Below are positions 8,810 to 15,670 of a stretch of DNA of 64,000 bases, in pieces. Made by a program: the position numbers and the translations under genes. The notes beneath the pieces are model-generated. The model worked only from the letters and a program-made list of their open reading frames with translations, did no database searches and was not told the origin of the DNA. The stretch spans positions 18,110 through 82,109 of the forward strand of contig NZ_LT828555.1 of the NCBI RefSeq assembly GCF_900170035.1, written 5' to 3'. The number at the start of each line of letters is the position of its first letter. Position 1 is the first letter of the stretch. The DNA comes from Desulfamplus magnetovallimortis. GTDB taxonomy: Bacteria > Desulfobacterota > Desulfobacteria > Desulfobacterales > Desulfobacteraceae.

Positions 8810-9201
8810 CTCCTGGTAATGATTCCTTTCAAAATGAACTAATTTCTCTAAGTGGAGGAATTCCGCCGGATTTCGGCAGATCAGGTTCAGTGATTGAAGT
8901 AACAAAAGACGAGTGGATCAAATTTAATCCCCAGGTTATTTACGGCTGCGGCAATGATATTGATGAGATGAAAAGTGATCTGGGGCTTGCAGTCCTTATT
9001 GTAATTCACGATCTGAACCTTGCCTGTGAGTACTCGGATAATATAGTATTTGTCAATGTCGGAACAGGTACCCTCCATTCCTTTGGAATACCGGAATGCA
9101 CAGTGACAAAAAAGGCCATTGAAGATGTGTATGTAACCCGTGTTATTGTGAAAAAGCATCCAGAGAGCGGACGCCCTTTTGTGTTTATTTCACGATCATA
9201 A
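8764..9201 (+). pseudogene. chimeric remnant: BtuF-like binding protein fused to BtuD/FecE-like ATPase C-terminus
   Basis: 145 aa. Residues about 10-65 read like the C-terminal lobe of a cobalamin/iron-type ABC substrate-binding protein (MTPGNDSFQNELISLSGGI, WIKFNPQVIYGCGND). From residue about 70 the frame changes to the end of the cognate ATPase: IVIHDLNLACEYSDNIVFV is the H-loop region, followed by a typical ATPase C-terminus ending in RPFVFISRS. Walker A, the signature motif and Walker B are missing. The best explanation is a deletion that removed the permease and most of the ATPase and fused the two outer genes. It lies directly upstream of cbiK, which fits an ancestral cobalt/corrinoid or metal-chelate uptake operon. 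No function is expected. Confidence 0.65.
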
Positions 9202-9249
9202 TTATATTGTGTTACCTTATATAAACGTATATGGCGGAAGGATAATAAA

Positions 9250-10083
9250 ATGAATATAATAAAAAAAAGAGAGGATATACCCGTTGTTGTTACAGCTTTT
9301 GGAACAACTGCCAAAGCCTTTAAAACATATGAAAAAATGGATGCCATATTTAAAAGGGAATTGCCGGAACAGCCTGTTTTCTGGGCATATTCATCAAGGA
9401 TGGTGAAACATGCCATGAAACGAAACAGCAATATTGATATCAAGGATCCGGCTGAAGTTTTGTTGATGCTAAAGGAAAAGGGCTATTCATGGGCTGTACT
9501 GCAATCCCTGCATCTCATTGGTGGTCATGAGCTCCACAGGCTTGCTTCAGAAGGAAACAGGGTGGATATCCGACTTTCACTTGGGCTTCCTCTTCTCTCT
9601 TCACCTGAAGATTACATGGAAACAGCCCGTGCAATGGAATCAATTTTCTGTGGAATAAATCCAGCTACTCATACTTCCGGAGCATCTGCAAAGCCCAAAG
9701 CACGAAGCGCTGTGGTTCTTGTGGGACATGGAACAGACCATCCCACATGGACATCATATTTTGCTCTTGAGGCAATAATGAGAGATGTTTATTCTACAGA
9801 CAGTATATTTACAGGAGTTGTAGAAGGTTTTCCGGAGATGGAAGTTACAGTACAAAGGGTAAAACAGGCAGGTTTTTCAAAGGTGTTGCTTGTTCCTTTT
9901 ATGCTTGTTGCTGGAGTCCATTTTCAGGAAGACCTGACAGGGGATGAAGATTCATGGCAGGCAGCATTTGAAAAGCAAGGGATTGAGGTTTCAGCCATAG
10001 GTGACGGCCTTGGAATGCTTGATGGTATCAGTACTATCTTTGTCAGGCATATTAAGGATGCACTGGATGTGATTCCTTTGTAA
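9250..10083 (+). CDS. cbiK: sirohydrochlorin cobaltochelatase, CbiK type
   Basis: 277 aa, the usual length for CbiK. It inserts Co2+ (or another divalent metal) into sirohydrochlorin in the anaerobic cobalamin pathway. VVVTAFGTTAKAF opens the first half; the second half has the metal-site His160 in GHGTDHP and His223 in AGVHFQEDL, plus Glu94 in GGHELHR, the positions expected for class II chelatases. There is no signal peptide, so it is cytoplasmic, unlike the periplasmic CbiK(P) of Desulfovibrio. AAGGA precedes the ATG by 7 nt. It follows the broken ABC remnant and lies about 3.4 kb from a TonB receptor, suggesting an old metal or corrinoid acquisition region. Assignment to this enzyme is firm; the physiological metal is inferred. 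Confidence 0.92.
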   Translation: MNIIKKREDIPVVVTAFGTTAKAFKTYEKMDAIFKRELPEQPVFWAYSSRMVKHAMKRNSNIDIKDPAEVLLMLKEKGYSWAVLQSLHLIGGHELHRLASEGNRVDIRLSLGLPLLSSPEDYMETARAMESIFCGINPATHTSGASAKPKARSAVVLVGHGTDHPTWTSYFALEAIMRDVYSTDSIFTGVVEGFPEMEVTVQRVKQAGFSKVLLVPFMLVAGVHFQEDLTGDEDSWQAAFEKQGIEVSAIGDGLGMLDGISTIFVRHIKDALDVIPL

Positions 10084-10275
10084 TGGTAGGTTCTGATACA
10101 GACAGTGATCTTGTTCCCTTTGGATTTTTTTGAGTGTCAAAACAAGTGTTTCCAGAGTACGATTTTATCATCCCACTGCATCACCAATAAGTTTGCATAA
10201 GCCTCATCCACAAAACACGCTGAAACGATACGTCATTGACGATATAGTGGACAAATTAAAAAGTGAGGAATTGAT

Positions 10276-10494
10276 ATGAAAGACATGATGGAATACAAAG
10301 GATATTATGGCTCTGTTCATTACAGCAATGATGACGAGGTCTTTCACGGTAAATTAGAGTTCATTTCTGCTTTGGTTAATTATGAAGGTGATGATGTAAA
10401 AGGTCTTAAAAGCGCATTCGAGGAAGCAGTTGATGACTATTTATATTTTTGTGAGGAAGAGGGGGGCACAGAAAAGCCATTCAAGGGTAGCTGA
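10276..10494 (+). pseudogene. hicB: HicB-like antitoxin, C-terminally truncated
   Basis: 72 aa matching the N-terminal half of HicB antitoxins (MMEYKGYYGSVHYSNDDEVF, AFEEAVDDYLYFCEEEG, KPFKGS). Family members normally run to about 105-120 aa with a ribbon-helix-helix or HTH DNA-binding end. Here the frame stops right after FKGS, directly before the R2 tandem array. No HicA toxin is found in the 190 bp upstream or downstream. A good ribosome binding site (GAGGA, 6 nt before the ATG) remains. It is either a pseudogene or a stand-alone partial HicB fold; I favour a remnant. Confidence 0.7.
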
Positions 10495-10506
10495 TATTTA
10501 AAACTG

Positions 10507-10830
10507 CCATGGCAGACCCCTCTGCCACAATGAAGCATGAAAGTCCTTAAAAAACCTTGAACTACAGGGACTTTCTTATAACCAACATGGCGGTTCACCG
10601 TCACAATGGAAGTGTTGAAAGTCTATATAAAAACAGCCATTTGCGGGGACTTTCATATAACGTACATGGCGGATAGCCGCCACAATCGAAGAGATGAAAG
10701 TCGTTTTAAAAACAGCCACTTACTGAGACTTTCATATAAACGTACATGGCGGATAGCCGCCACAATCGAAGAGATGAAAGTCGTTTTAAAAACAGCCACT
10801 TACTGAGACTTTCATATAAAAGCTTATAGA
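10507..10830. repeat. R2 tandem array, four units of about 80 bp
   Basis: Units start near 10507, 10585, 10664 and 10744. The last two (10661-10740 and 10741-10820) are identical over 80 bp; the first two are diverged and 78-79 bp long. Each unit holds two hairpins: a CATGGCGGATAGCCGCCA core and a stem of GATGAAAGTC with GACTTTCAT about 30 nt later. The whole unit repeats, so this is not a CRISPR with spacers. The short plus-strand open frame inside it (10606-10806) is not considered a gene. Confidence 0.9.
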
Positions 10831-10872
10831 AACCTTGATTCGTTTGTTTTCATATAATCTATTAAAATTATT

Positions 10873-10922
10873 GGCATCTTTCATATCTCCATCAAAATAG
10901 TTTACACTTTGTGCCCGGGATT
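10873..10922. repeat. R3 half element, overlapping the end of the next gene
   Basis: GGCATCTTTCATATC and TTTACACTTTGTG form one arm of an R3 element. The opposite arm is missing. On the minus strand the AAAGTGTAAAC word of this arm supplies the last codons and the TAA stop of the 154-aa secreted protein. Confidence 0.7.
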
Positions 10923-11366
10923 TTTAGCTTTTGTGGCGCTTTTCCAGAAGGCAAAACCAAAAACAAAGAAGATGGCAGATAATCCCAAAAATGCCTTTTC
11001 CAAATATGAGACATTGGAACTTTCAGAGGTTTTTTTTATGTCTTTTTTATATTTTAAAGTGTCAGTGATGGGTACGTTAAGTTCAAGCCTATGCCCCATT
11101 TCATCCTTTACTGTTACTTTGTAGCTGCCTTGAACATCTGGATAGAAGCAGAATCGGCCATTTCTGTCTGTCCATCCTGATGAGAATGGCAACTTCGAAT
11201 CTGGAGCCATAATTTCGGTTTCAGCGTAACTCATAGGTTCTCCATCACTGAATAGAGCTGTGATAACAACTCCGCCGGCATCAATATTGCCTGTTACCCC
11301 GTGGGCAATAGTTAAAGATGGAAAAAGACAGCAGAGAATCAACAGGACAAAGATATTTACTTTCAA
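10902..11366 (-). CDS. secreted/membrane-anchored protein with carboxypeptidase-regulatory-like domain
   Basis: 154 aa from a TTG start (GAGG 7 nt upstream). A signal peptide (VLLILCCLFPSLTIA) is followed by one small beta-sandwich domain (VVITALFSDGEPMSYAE, TDRNGRFCFYPDVQGSYKVTV) and a C-terminal membrane helix (FLGLSAIFFVFGFAFW) with a short basic tail. Such small proteins often sit beside DUF4198 proteins in metal-uptake loci; here the DUF4198-like gene is its upstream neighbour on the same strand. The very end of the protein (after KNPG) is encoded by an R3 repeat arm, so the natural C-terminus may have been altered. Confidence 0.7.
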   Translation of the reverse strand: MKVNIFVLLILCCLFPSLTIAHGVTGNIDAGGVVITALFSDGEPMSYAETEIMAPDSKLPFSSGWTDRNGRFCFYPDVQGSYKVTVKDEMGHRLELNVPITDTLKYKKDIKKTSESSNVSYLEKAFLGLSAIFFVFGFAFWKSATKAKNPGHKV

Positions 11367-11387
11367 AATATTTCCTCATGTTTTTAC

Positions 11388-11415
11388 CCACCCCTCTCCA
11401 ATCACTTGGAGGGGG
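11388..11415. repeat. R7 short hairpin, CCCCTCTCC type
   Basis: CCCCTCTCCAATCACTTGGAGGGGG forms a stem of about 8 bp. Similar hairpins occur near 27715, 37328, 43472 and 44492, each in an intergenic gap. No T-run follows. Confidence 0.5.
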
Positions 11416-11447
11416 ATAGGGTGAAGTCTTGACGAATACAATATTAT

Positions 11448-11507
11448 TTACCGTGAAAATGACTATCATTTTTATGTTTGGGGGTGATTGATACGCAATC
11501 ATGTCCG
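11448..11507. repeat. R4 element, copy a
   Basis: Starts TTTACCGTGAAAATGA, continues with GTTTGGGGGTGATTGA and ends AATCATGTCCG. The same order of words is seen at 47424-47492 and, inverted, at 24522-24584. Confidence 0.55.
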
Positions 11508-11508
11508 T

Positions 11509-12291
11509 TTAATTTTTAAAAGTCATCGTTGCTTTAAAAGCGTATTCATCTGCCTCATCTTGATTTTCATATGGATAGGAATGATCTGCTTTTACAAGCC
11601 ACACACCTTTCTCAACAAGCTGTATTTTTGCTATCCCATCCTTATCAGTTTTTGTGGTATATGCAAATGTATCTGCCATGTCTGAAAATCCGCTGTATGT
11701 TGCGAAGACCATTCCTCTCCAGGGTTTTCCATCCAAAGTTACCTTGACAGGCAACATTTCACCTTTATCAACTTGTGAAGGGTTAATCATGGGAATGATT
11801 TGAAATCTATCTTTTATATCTTTTTCGGTGAGTTCTTTTTGGTCATTGCTGACATTGACAAAGGCTTTAGAAACTGTTTCGCTCCATCTGGAATGTATAA
11901 CATTTTCTAGTTTGTTTTTTGGTAAGTATTTGTATCCTTTGGTTGTTTTAGTTGAAAAATTTTTTTGGGTCAGGACAACCGTATGAATTCCTGCTTTGGA
12001 AAATTTGATCTTTATGGGTTTATTTCCTTTTTCCTCTTCTGGTATAACATCAATGGCACTCTTTATTCCGTCAGGGTCAATGATCTCAAGTTTTGTATTG
12101 TCGTATGCCTCCCGTCTCATTGCACCATCTCCTGGGAATTTATGACCCCATCCAATGAAAATTGTAGTTTCTTCACCTGGCATGGGATTATAATTTTCCA
12201 TTGTAATTGAAGCATAATGTGCAAAAACCGGACTTGACAATATTGCACACAACAAAATTATGAATAGCACTATACATTTTTTTTTCTTCAT
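11509..12291 (-). CDS. DUF4198-like periplasmic protein
   Basis: 260 aa from the ATG at 12291, chosen because GGAG lies 6 nt upstream and a signal peptide follows directly (CIVLFIILLCAILSSPVFA). The mature protein begins HYASITMENYNPMPGEET, as in the DUF4198 family: His right after the signal cleavage, then a beta-sandwich with GWGHKFPGDG. The second half has a second Ig-like domain (PVKVTLDGKPWRGMVFATYS, DKDGIAKIQLVEKGVWLVKA). Family members are usually linked with nickel/cobalt transport, and the N-terminal His may bind metal. The context (cbiK, TonB receptor) agrees with a role in metal handling, but this is inference. Confidence 0.8.
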   Translation of the reverse strand: MKKKKCIVLFIILLCAILSSPVFAHYASITMENYNPMPGEETTIFIGWGHKFPGDGAMRREAYDNTKLEIIDPDGIKSAIDVIPEEEKGNKPIKIKFSKAGIHTVVLTQKNFSTKTTKGYKYLPKNKLENVIHSRWSETVSKAFVNVSNDQKELTEKDIKDRFQIIPMINPSQVDKGEMLPVKVTLDGKPWRGMVFATYSGFSDMADTFAYTTKTDKDGIAKIQLVEKGVWLVKADHSYPYENQDEADEYAFKATMTFKN

Positions 12292-12444
12292 TGCTTTCTC
12301 CTTAATTTGGCAGATCAATGCCAGGATGTTTTTCTGATTTCTTTTGTTAAAGAACACCAGCATAATAAATACTTAAATACACAGGCTTATTGACTTATTT
12401 GCTCTTCAGTCCACCTTAAAGATGGAAATTTGAATACATTTTTC

Positions 12445-12549
12445 GGCATGCTTCATTTCTCGGTTTACACTTTTCGGAGAGAAAAGTCTGTGTGGCGGGA
12501 ATATCTCAAAAAAAGTGTAAAGTACTTTTGGAGTCATATGAAGGATGCT
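12445..12549. repeat. R3 element, copy c (105 bp)
   Basis: Ends GGCATGCTTCATTT and CATATGAAGGATGC are inverted. Inner stems GTTTACACTTTTC and AAAGTGTAAAGTACTTT are also inverted. The GC-rich centre is between them. Confidence 0.8.
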
Positions 12550-12599
12550 CATTTTTCATGGTAAATTAGTTAACCATATATAAATACGGCGTTTAAAAT

Positions 12600-12657
12600 A
12601 AAAAAAGCCAGGAGTCCTGAAAGTAATCTTTCATATCAGGCCTTCCTGGCTTTATTG
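12600..12657. terminator. bidirectional terminator-like hairpin
   Basis: AAAAAAAGCCAGGA pairs with TCCTGGCTTTATT; an inner stem CCTGA/TCAGG extends it. A-run on one side, T-rich on the other. Confidence 0.6.
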
Positions 12658-12875
12658 TATTTTTATGCAGCTATATTGAAAACAATGCAATTTCAATTGC
12701 AATTTTGGAAGCAACTTTTAGCGCAAGAGTTGAATCTTTGTCAAGAATAAATTCATCATGGTATTCAAATAGTGATATTTTTTGTCTCTATTTTATATGC
12801 AGTGAGTCATCCATATAGGACTTTTTCCTGAAGAGTGCAGCGTTGGCTTATCATAAAATTTTTTTTATCATTCCC

Positions 12876-12904
12876 TTGACAAACAAAATTCGATCGAATA
12901 GAAG
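12876..12904 (+). promoter_or_regulatory. candidate promoter with central palindrome upstream of the TonB receptor
   Basis: TTGACA at 12876-12881 is followed, 17 nt later, by TAGAAG as a weak -10. A perfect 12-bp palindrome ATTCGATCGAAT (12888-12899) lies across the spacer, where a repressor would block RNA polymerase. The hairpin at 13035-13092 lies between this site and the receptor gene. The link to that gene is inferred from orientation and the absence of any other gene. Confidence 0.4.
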
Positions 12905-13034
12905 ATGCAAATATTTTTCATCAAGAAGATGAAGAGAGTATGGATGCAGTATAATGTTACGATGTATAAATAGAATGTGTTGCAGTAATGTGTTAATAAA
13001 TGTGAATTGATTTATTAACGAAAGTTATAATTAA

Positions 13035-13092
13035 AAAGCCACGAAGGCAATAAATCGGAAATCCCGATTGTGTCTTTGTGGCTTTTTTTGTT
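13035..13092. terminator. terminator-like hairpin in the receptor leader
   Basis: AAAAAGCCACGAAGGCA pairs with TGTCTTTGTGGCTTTTTTT, with ATCGGAAATCCCGAT as a small inner hairpin. A T-run follows. It is about 370 nt before the receptor start and could end a leader transcript. Confidence 0.6.
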
Positions 13093-13200
13093 TTTGGAAT
13101 AAATATCATGCATGACACACGAAGTTTGGATGTACATGAAAATCAATTTTTATCTGAACATGATATTTTGCACGATACATGATGTTTTTATTTGTAATTT

Positions 13201-13420
13201 ATATGAAAGTCTCCGTAACAGCCTGTTTTAAAAACGACTTTCATCCCTTCGATTGTGGCGGTAATCCGCATACGCATCAAGCTAAGGTTTTCAAAGCCTT
13301 ATCAGACGGGTTTTTCTAATTTTTGTTGTTAAGATGTTTGATTTTATATTTATAATAAAAACAAAGTCTTATATTCTTAGCTTGATGCGTATGCGGTAAT
13401 CCGCCATGTACGTTATTAGC
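13201..13420. repeat. R2 copy split by the R6 element
   Basis: ATATGAAAGTCTCC and GACTTTCATC form one R2 stem; GATTGTGGCGGTAATCCGC and, after the insertion, GCGGTAATCCGCCATGTACG form the other. The copy is inverted relative to the array at 10507-10830. Confidence 0.8.
13270..13392. mobile_element. R6: 123-bp MITE-like element with 17-bp TIRs and 12-bp target duplication
   Basis: The left end ATACGCATCAAGCTAAG is perfectly inverted at the right end (CTTAGCTTGATGCGTAT). The flanks on both sides are GCGGTAATCCGC (13258-13269 and 13393-13404), while uninterrupted R2 copies have this core once, so 12 bp appear duplicated. The element has no coding capacity. Inside is an A/T-rich spacer. It lies 50 bp upstream of the TonB receptor start. 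Only one copy is seen in this window, and no transposase with matching ends is present. Confidence 0.75.
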
Positions 13421-13457
13421 AATTAATAGTCAATATCTAAAATGTAAGGAGATTTTT

Positions 13458-15284
13458 GTGAAAAAAATTTATTTTTATGGAATAATTTGTTTCTTTTTTT
13501 TGTGTCTGCCTGCAATTGGTGACGATAAGGCGAGTGGCACAGGTGCTCTAACTCTTGAAGAAATCGTTGTTACTGGAACTAAGAGTCAACACACTCTGGA
13601 AGATACCCCGGTTACAACATATCTGGTTACCAAGGAGGAAATCGAGAAATCAAATGCAAAAACTGCAGGAGATGCCCTGAAATGGATTCCTGGTGTGTAT
13701 ATCAAATCAAACGGCTTTGCACGGCAGTCAGTCAACATAAACGGCCTGCCCAATGAATATACCCTTGTGCTGATTGATGGAATACGGCAGACTGGAAGAC
13801 ATGCAAATGCAGTTGATCTTGCAAATATCCCGTCAGACATGATTGAGAGAATAGAGGTTATCAAAGGTCCTTCTGCCCTTCTCTATGGCAGTGATGCAGT
13901 TGCAGGAGTAGTTAATGTGATAACCAGAAAGGTTCCGGAAAAAAGGTATGTTGCAGGTAAAGGCTCCTACGGGACAGGAGATGCAGTGGAGACTCAGTTC
14001 AATTTTGGTGAAACCCTTGGCAAATTCTCTTATACCCTTGGTGCAGGGCATCAGAGTAGCAACCATATGGGTGACGGATATGAATATGATGCCGACAATG
14101 CTGTTGGGAATTTTCAATACCAGATTAATCAGGATAACAGTCTCTCTCTTAACCTTAATATTTATAATGAAAACAGCGATTATCTTGATGATACAAAATT
14201 CAATGGTACCATTGGGATAGATACAAAATTTAGTGAAACCTCAAATCTTAAATTAAATATTTCAGAGCATTTTGCTACCCGTAGGGACATTCGTCCAAAC
14301 CAGTCTCCAAGGGATTGGGATTATGATAATCGTCAGGCATTGCTCCAATACAATCAGATGTTCGGTGATATTCAACTCGTTACCATTGGTGCTGAATACC
14401 GCCAAAACAATCTTGAATCAACAGAGGTTGGAGATCAGGACGAAAATATTGTCAGTAGTTTTTTGCAGGATGAGATTGAGCTTTTCAACTCCTCACTGGT
14501 TCTTGTTATTGGGGGGAGAATTGACCATCACGATCAGTGGGGTACCGAGTTTAACCCCAAGGGAAGTCTTTTATACATGATTAATCCGGAGACCAAAGTG
14601 CGGTTGAACGCAGGGCGTGCTTTTCTTGCTCCTCAGCTTGATGATCTTTACAAACTTCATCCCCACCATCATGTATCATACTGGATAGTGGGAAATCCTG
14701 ATATTGAACCTGAAACATCTGTGGGATACAGCATTGATCTCGAGCATGTGTGGGCAAATTCTCTGCTTGGACGTATCTCATTTTTCAGGAACGATATTGA
14801 TAATATGATTAGTTCAAGGGAAATAGGCACATATGAAACTGGAGAGAGTATTATGCAGTCATATAATATTGATGAAGCATGTGCTCAGGGATTTGAGCTG
14901 GAGGCTCAGTATGCACCCATAAAATCGTTGTTTATGTCTGCTGCTTATACCTATTCTGAAACAGAAGATAAGGCAGTTAAAAAGCAGATCAGGAATATGC
15001 CCAAGCATACAGGAAAATTACGTTTGAGGTATGATAATGAATCCTATGGATACACTGTTTCTTCTGAGCTGGAGTATATTGGCAAGATGTACACAGACAA
15101 AGCACTCACAACAGAGTCAGACGATTTTTTTCTGTTGAACTTTAAAGTAACAAAGACGTTATCTGATCATATCAACATGTTTGCAGGGGTGGATAATGTT
15201 TTTGATGAAGTCACAGCACCGGAAACTTCAAGGTACTTTGATATGGGTGTCTCATACACAGGCGGAGTAAGTTTCAGGTTTTAG
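13458..15284 (+). CDS. TonB-dependent outer-membrane receptor
   Basis: 608 aa from a GTG start (AAGGAG 6 nt upstream). A signal peptide (YFYGIICFFFLCLPAIG) precedes a TonB box-like stretch (LEEIVVTGTKS), the plug domain (VYIKSNGFARQSVNINGL, IERIEVIKGPSALLYGSDAV) and a 22-strand barrel ending in SYTGGVSFRF. Length and the compact plug fit the BtuB/CirA-like small receptors for cobalamin, catecholates, heme or metal chelates. A His-rich loop (KLHPHHHVSYW) could touch a metal. Its neighbours are the TonB/ExbBD genes downstream and cbiK, DUF4198-like upstream, so a cobalt, nickel, corrinoid or heme substrate is plausible; the sequence alone does not decide. Confidence 0.9.
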   Translation: MKKIYFYGIICFFFLCLPAIGDDKASGTGALTLEEIVVTGTKSQHTLEDTPVTTYLVTKEEIEKSNAKTAGDALKWIPGVYIKSNGFARQSVNINGLPNEYTLVLIDGIRQTGRHANAVDLANIPSDMIERIEVIKGPSALLYGSDAVAGVVNVITRKVPEKRYVAGKGSYGTGDAVETQFNFGETLGKFSYTLGAGHQSSNHMGDGYEYDADNAVGNFQYQINQDNSLSLNLNIYNENSDYLDDTKFNGTIGIDTKFSETSNLKLNISEHFATRRDIRPNQSPRDWDYDNRQALLQYNQMFGDIQLVTIGAEYRQNNLESTEVGDQDENIVSSFLQDEIELFNSSLVLVIGGRIDHHDQWGTEFNPKGSLLYMINPETKVRLNAGRAFLAPQLDDLYKLHPHHHVSYWIVGNPDIEPETSVGYSIDLEHVWANSLLGRISFFRNDIDNMISSREIGTYETGESIMQSYNIDEACAQGFELEAQYAPIKSLFMSAAYTYSETEDKAVKKQIRNMPKHTGKLRLRYDNESYGYTVSSELEYIGKMYTDKALTTESDDFFLLNFKVTKTLSDHINMFAGVDNVFDEVTAPETSRYFDMGVSYTGGVSFRF

Positions 15285-15355
15285 TCAGCAAAATGAAAAA
15301 ATTTAATTTTCTTGACTTCACTTGTGGTGTCAAGTAATAGATAATCTTTAATTTT

Positions 15356-15374
15356 GCGGCTGAAGCCGTTTTTT
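15356..15374 (+). terminator. rho-independent terminator after the TonB receptor
   Basis: CGGC, TGAA loop, GCCG, then TTTTTT. Located about 75 nt after the receptor stop. A second small hairpin (AACCCGAAGCATTTGGGTT) follows. Confidence 0.7.
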
Positions 15375-15515
15375 GTAACCCGAAGCATTTGGGTTCTGAA
15401 AGGACAGATTTAAAGATATTTCAAGGCAGAGCCTTGTGACTGTTCAAGTTTATTTGCCGAAGAATCGCTAAAGAACAAAAGAATAATCGGTAAAGAGCAA
15501 AAAAGATAAAACAAA

Positions 15516-15575
15516 AGGCCATGAAGGTCCGTAGCCCTGATGGGGGTTGGATTTTCATGGCCTTTTTTATTTTAA
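15516..15575 (+). terminator. terminator or attenuator hairpin before the DUF3450 gene
   Basis: AAAAGGCCATGAAGGTCC pairs with GGATTTTCATGGCCTTTTTT across a GC-rich loop; a T-run follows. It lies about 95 nt before the start at 15671, so it may act as an attenuator of the ExbB-TonB operon or simply end an upstream transcript. Confidence 0.6.
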
Positions 15576-15582
15576 AAGTATA

Positions 15583-15655
15583 GGTGTTTCCATTTTATTG
15601 CCTGTAAAAGCAATAAGTTATGGAAAAGTATGCCATAAGGGCACTATTTTAAATC
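15583..15655 (+). promoter_or_regulatory. leader motif shared with 24640-24712
   Basis: GTATAGG, a T-rich arm, GCCTGTAAAAGCAATAA, GTTATGGAAAA and a final AAGGGCAC. The order and spacing match the leader of the PKD/Cna gene at 24640 (GTATAGG, CCTGCAAAAGCAGACGG, TTATGGAAAG, GTGCCC). A TCCAT/ATGGA outer stem and a TTATTGC/GCAATAA inner stem enclosing CTGTAAAA can form. No known riboswitch consensus is matched. Confidence 0.4.
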
Positions 15656-15670
15656 TCAGAGGGGAAAAAA

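Larger units (their letters stand above)
12292..13457. other. long intergenic region with repeats, terminators and a likely promoter
   Basis: Between the divergent DUF4198-like gene and the TonB receptor gene. It holds an R3 copy (12445-12549), two terminator-like hairpins (12600-12657 and 13035-13092), a promoter with a palindrome (12876-12904), and an R2 copy split by the R6 element (13201-13420). I see no protein-coding gene. A cobalamin riboswitch was looked for and not recognised. Confidence 0.6.

Noticed and set aside
10507-10830. Possible CRISPR array
   Set aside because: The full 80-bp unit repeats, with no variable spacers, and the last two units are identical throughout. It is a tandem repeat of a hairpin element.
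12600-13100. Cobalamin riboswitch before the TonB receptor
   Set aside because: No B12-box-like core or GCCACTG word was found. Two hairpins are present but no known aptamer.
13270-13392. Terminator hairpin before the TonB receptor
   Set aside because: The inverted repeat is 90 bp apart, the flanks are duplicated and no T-run follows. An inserted element explains it better.
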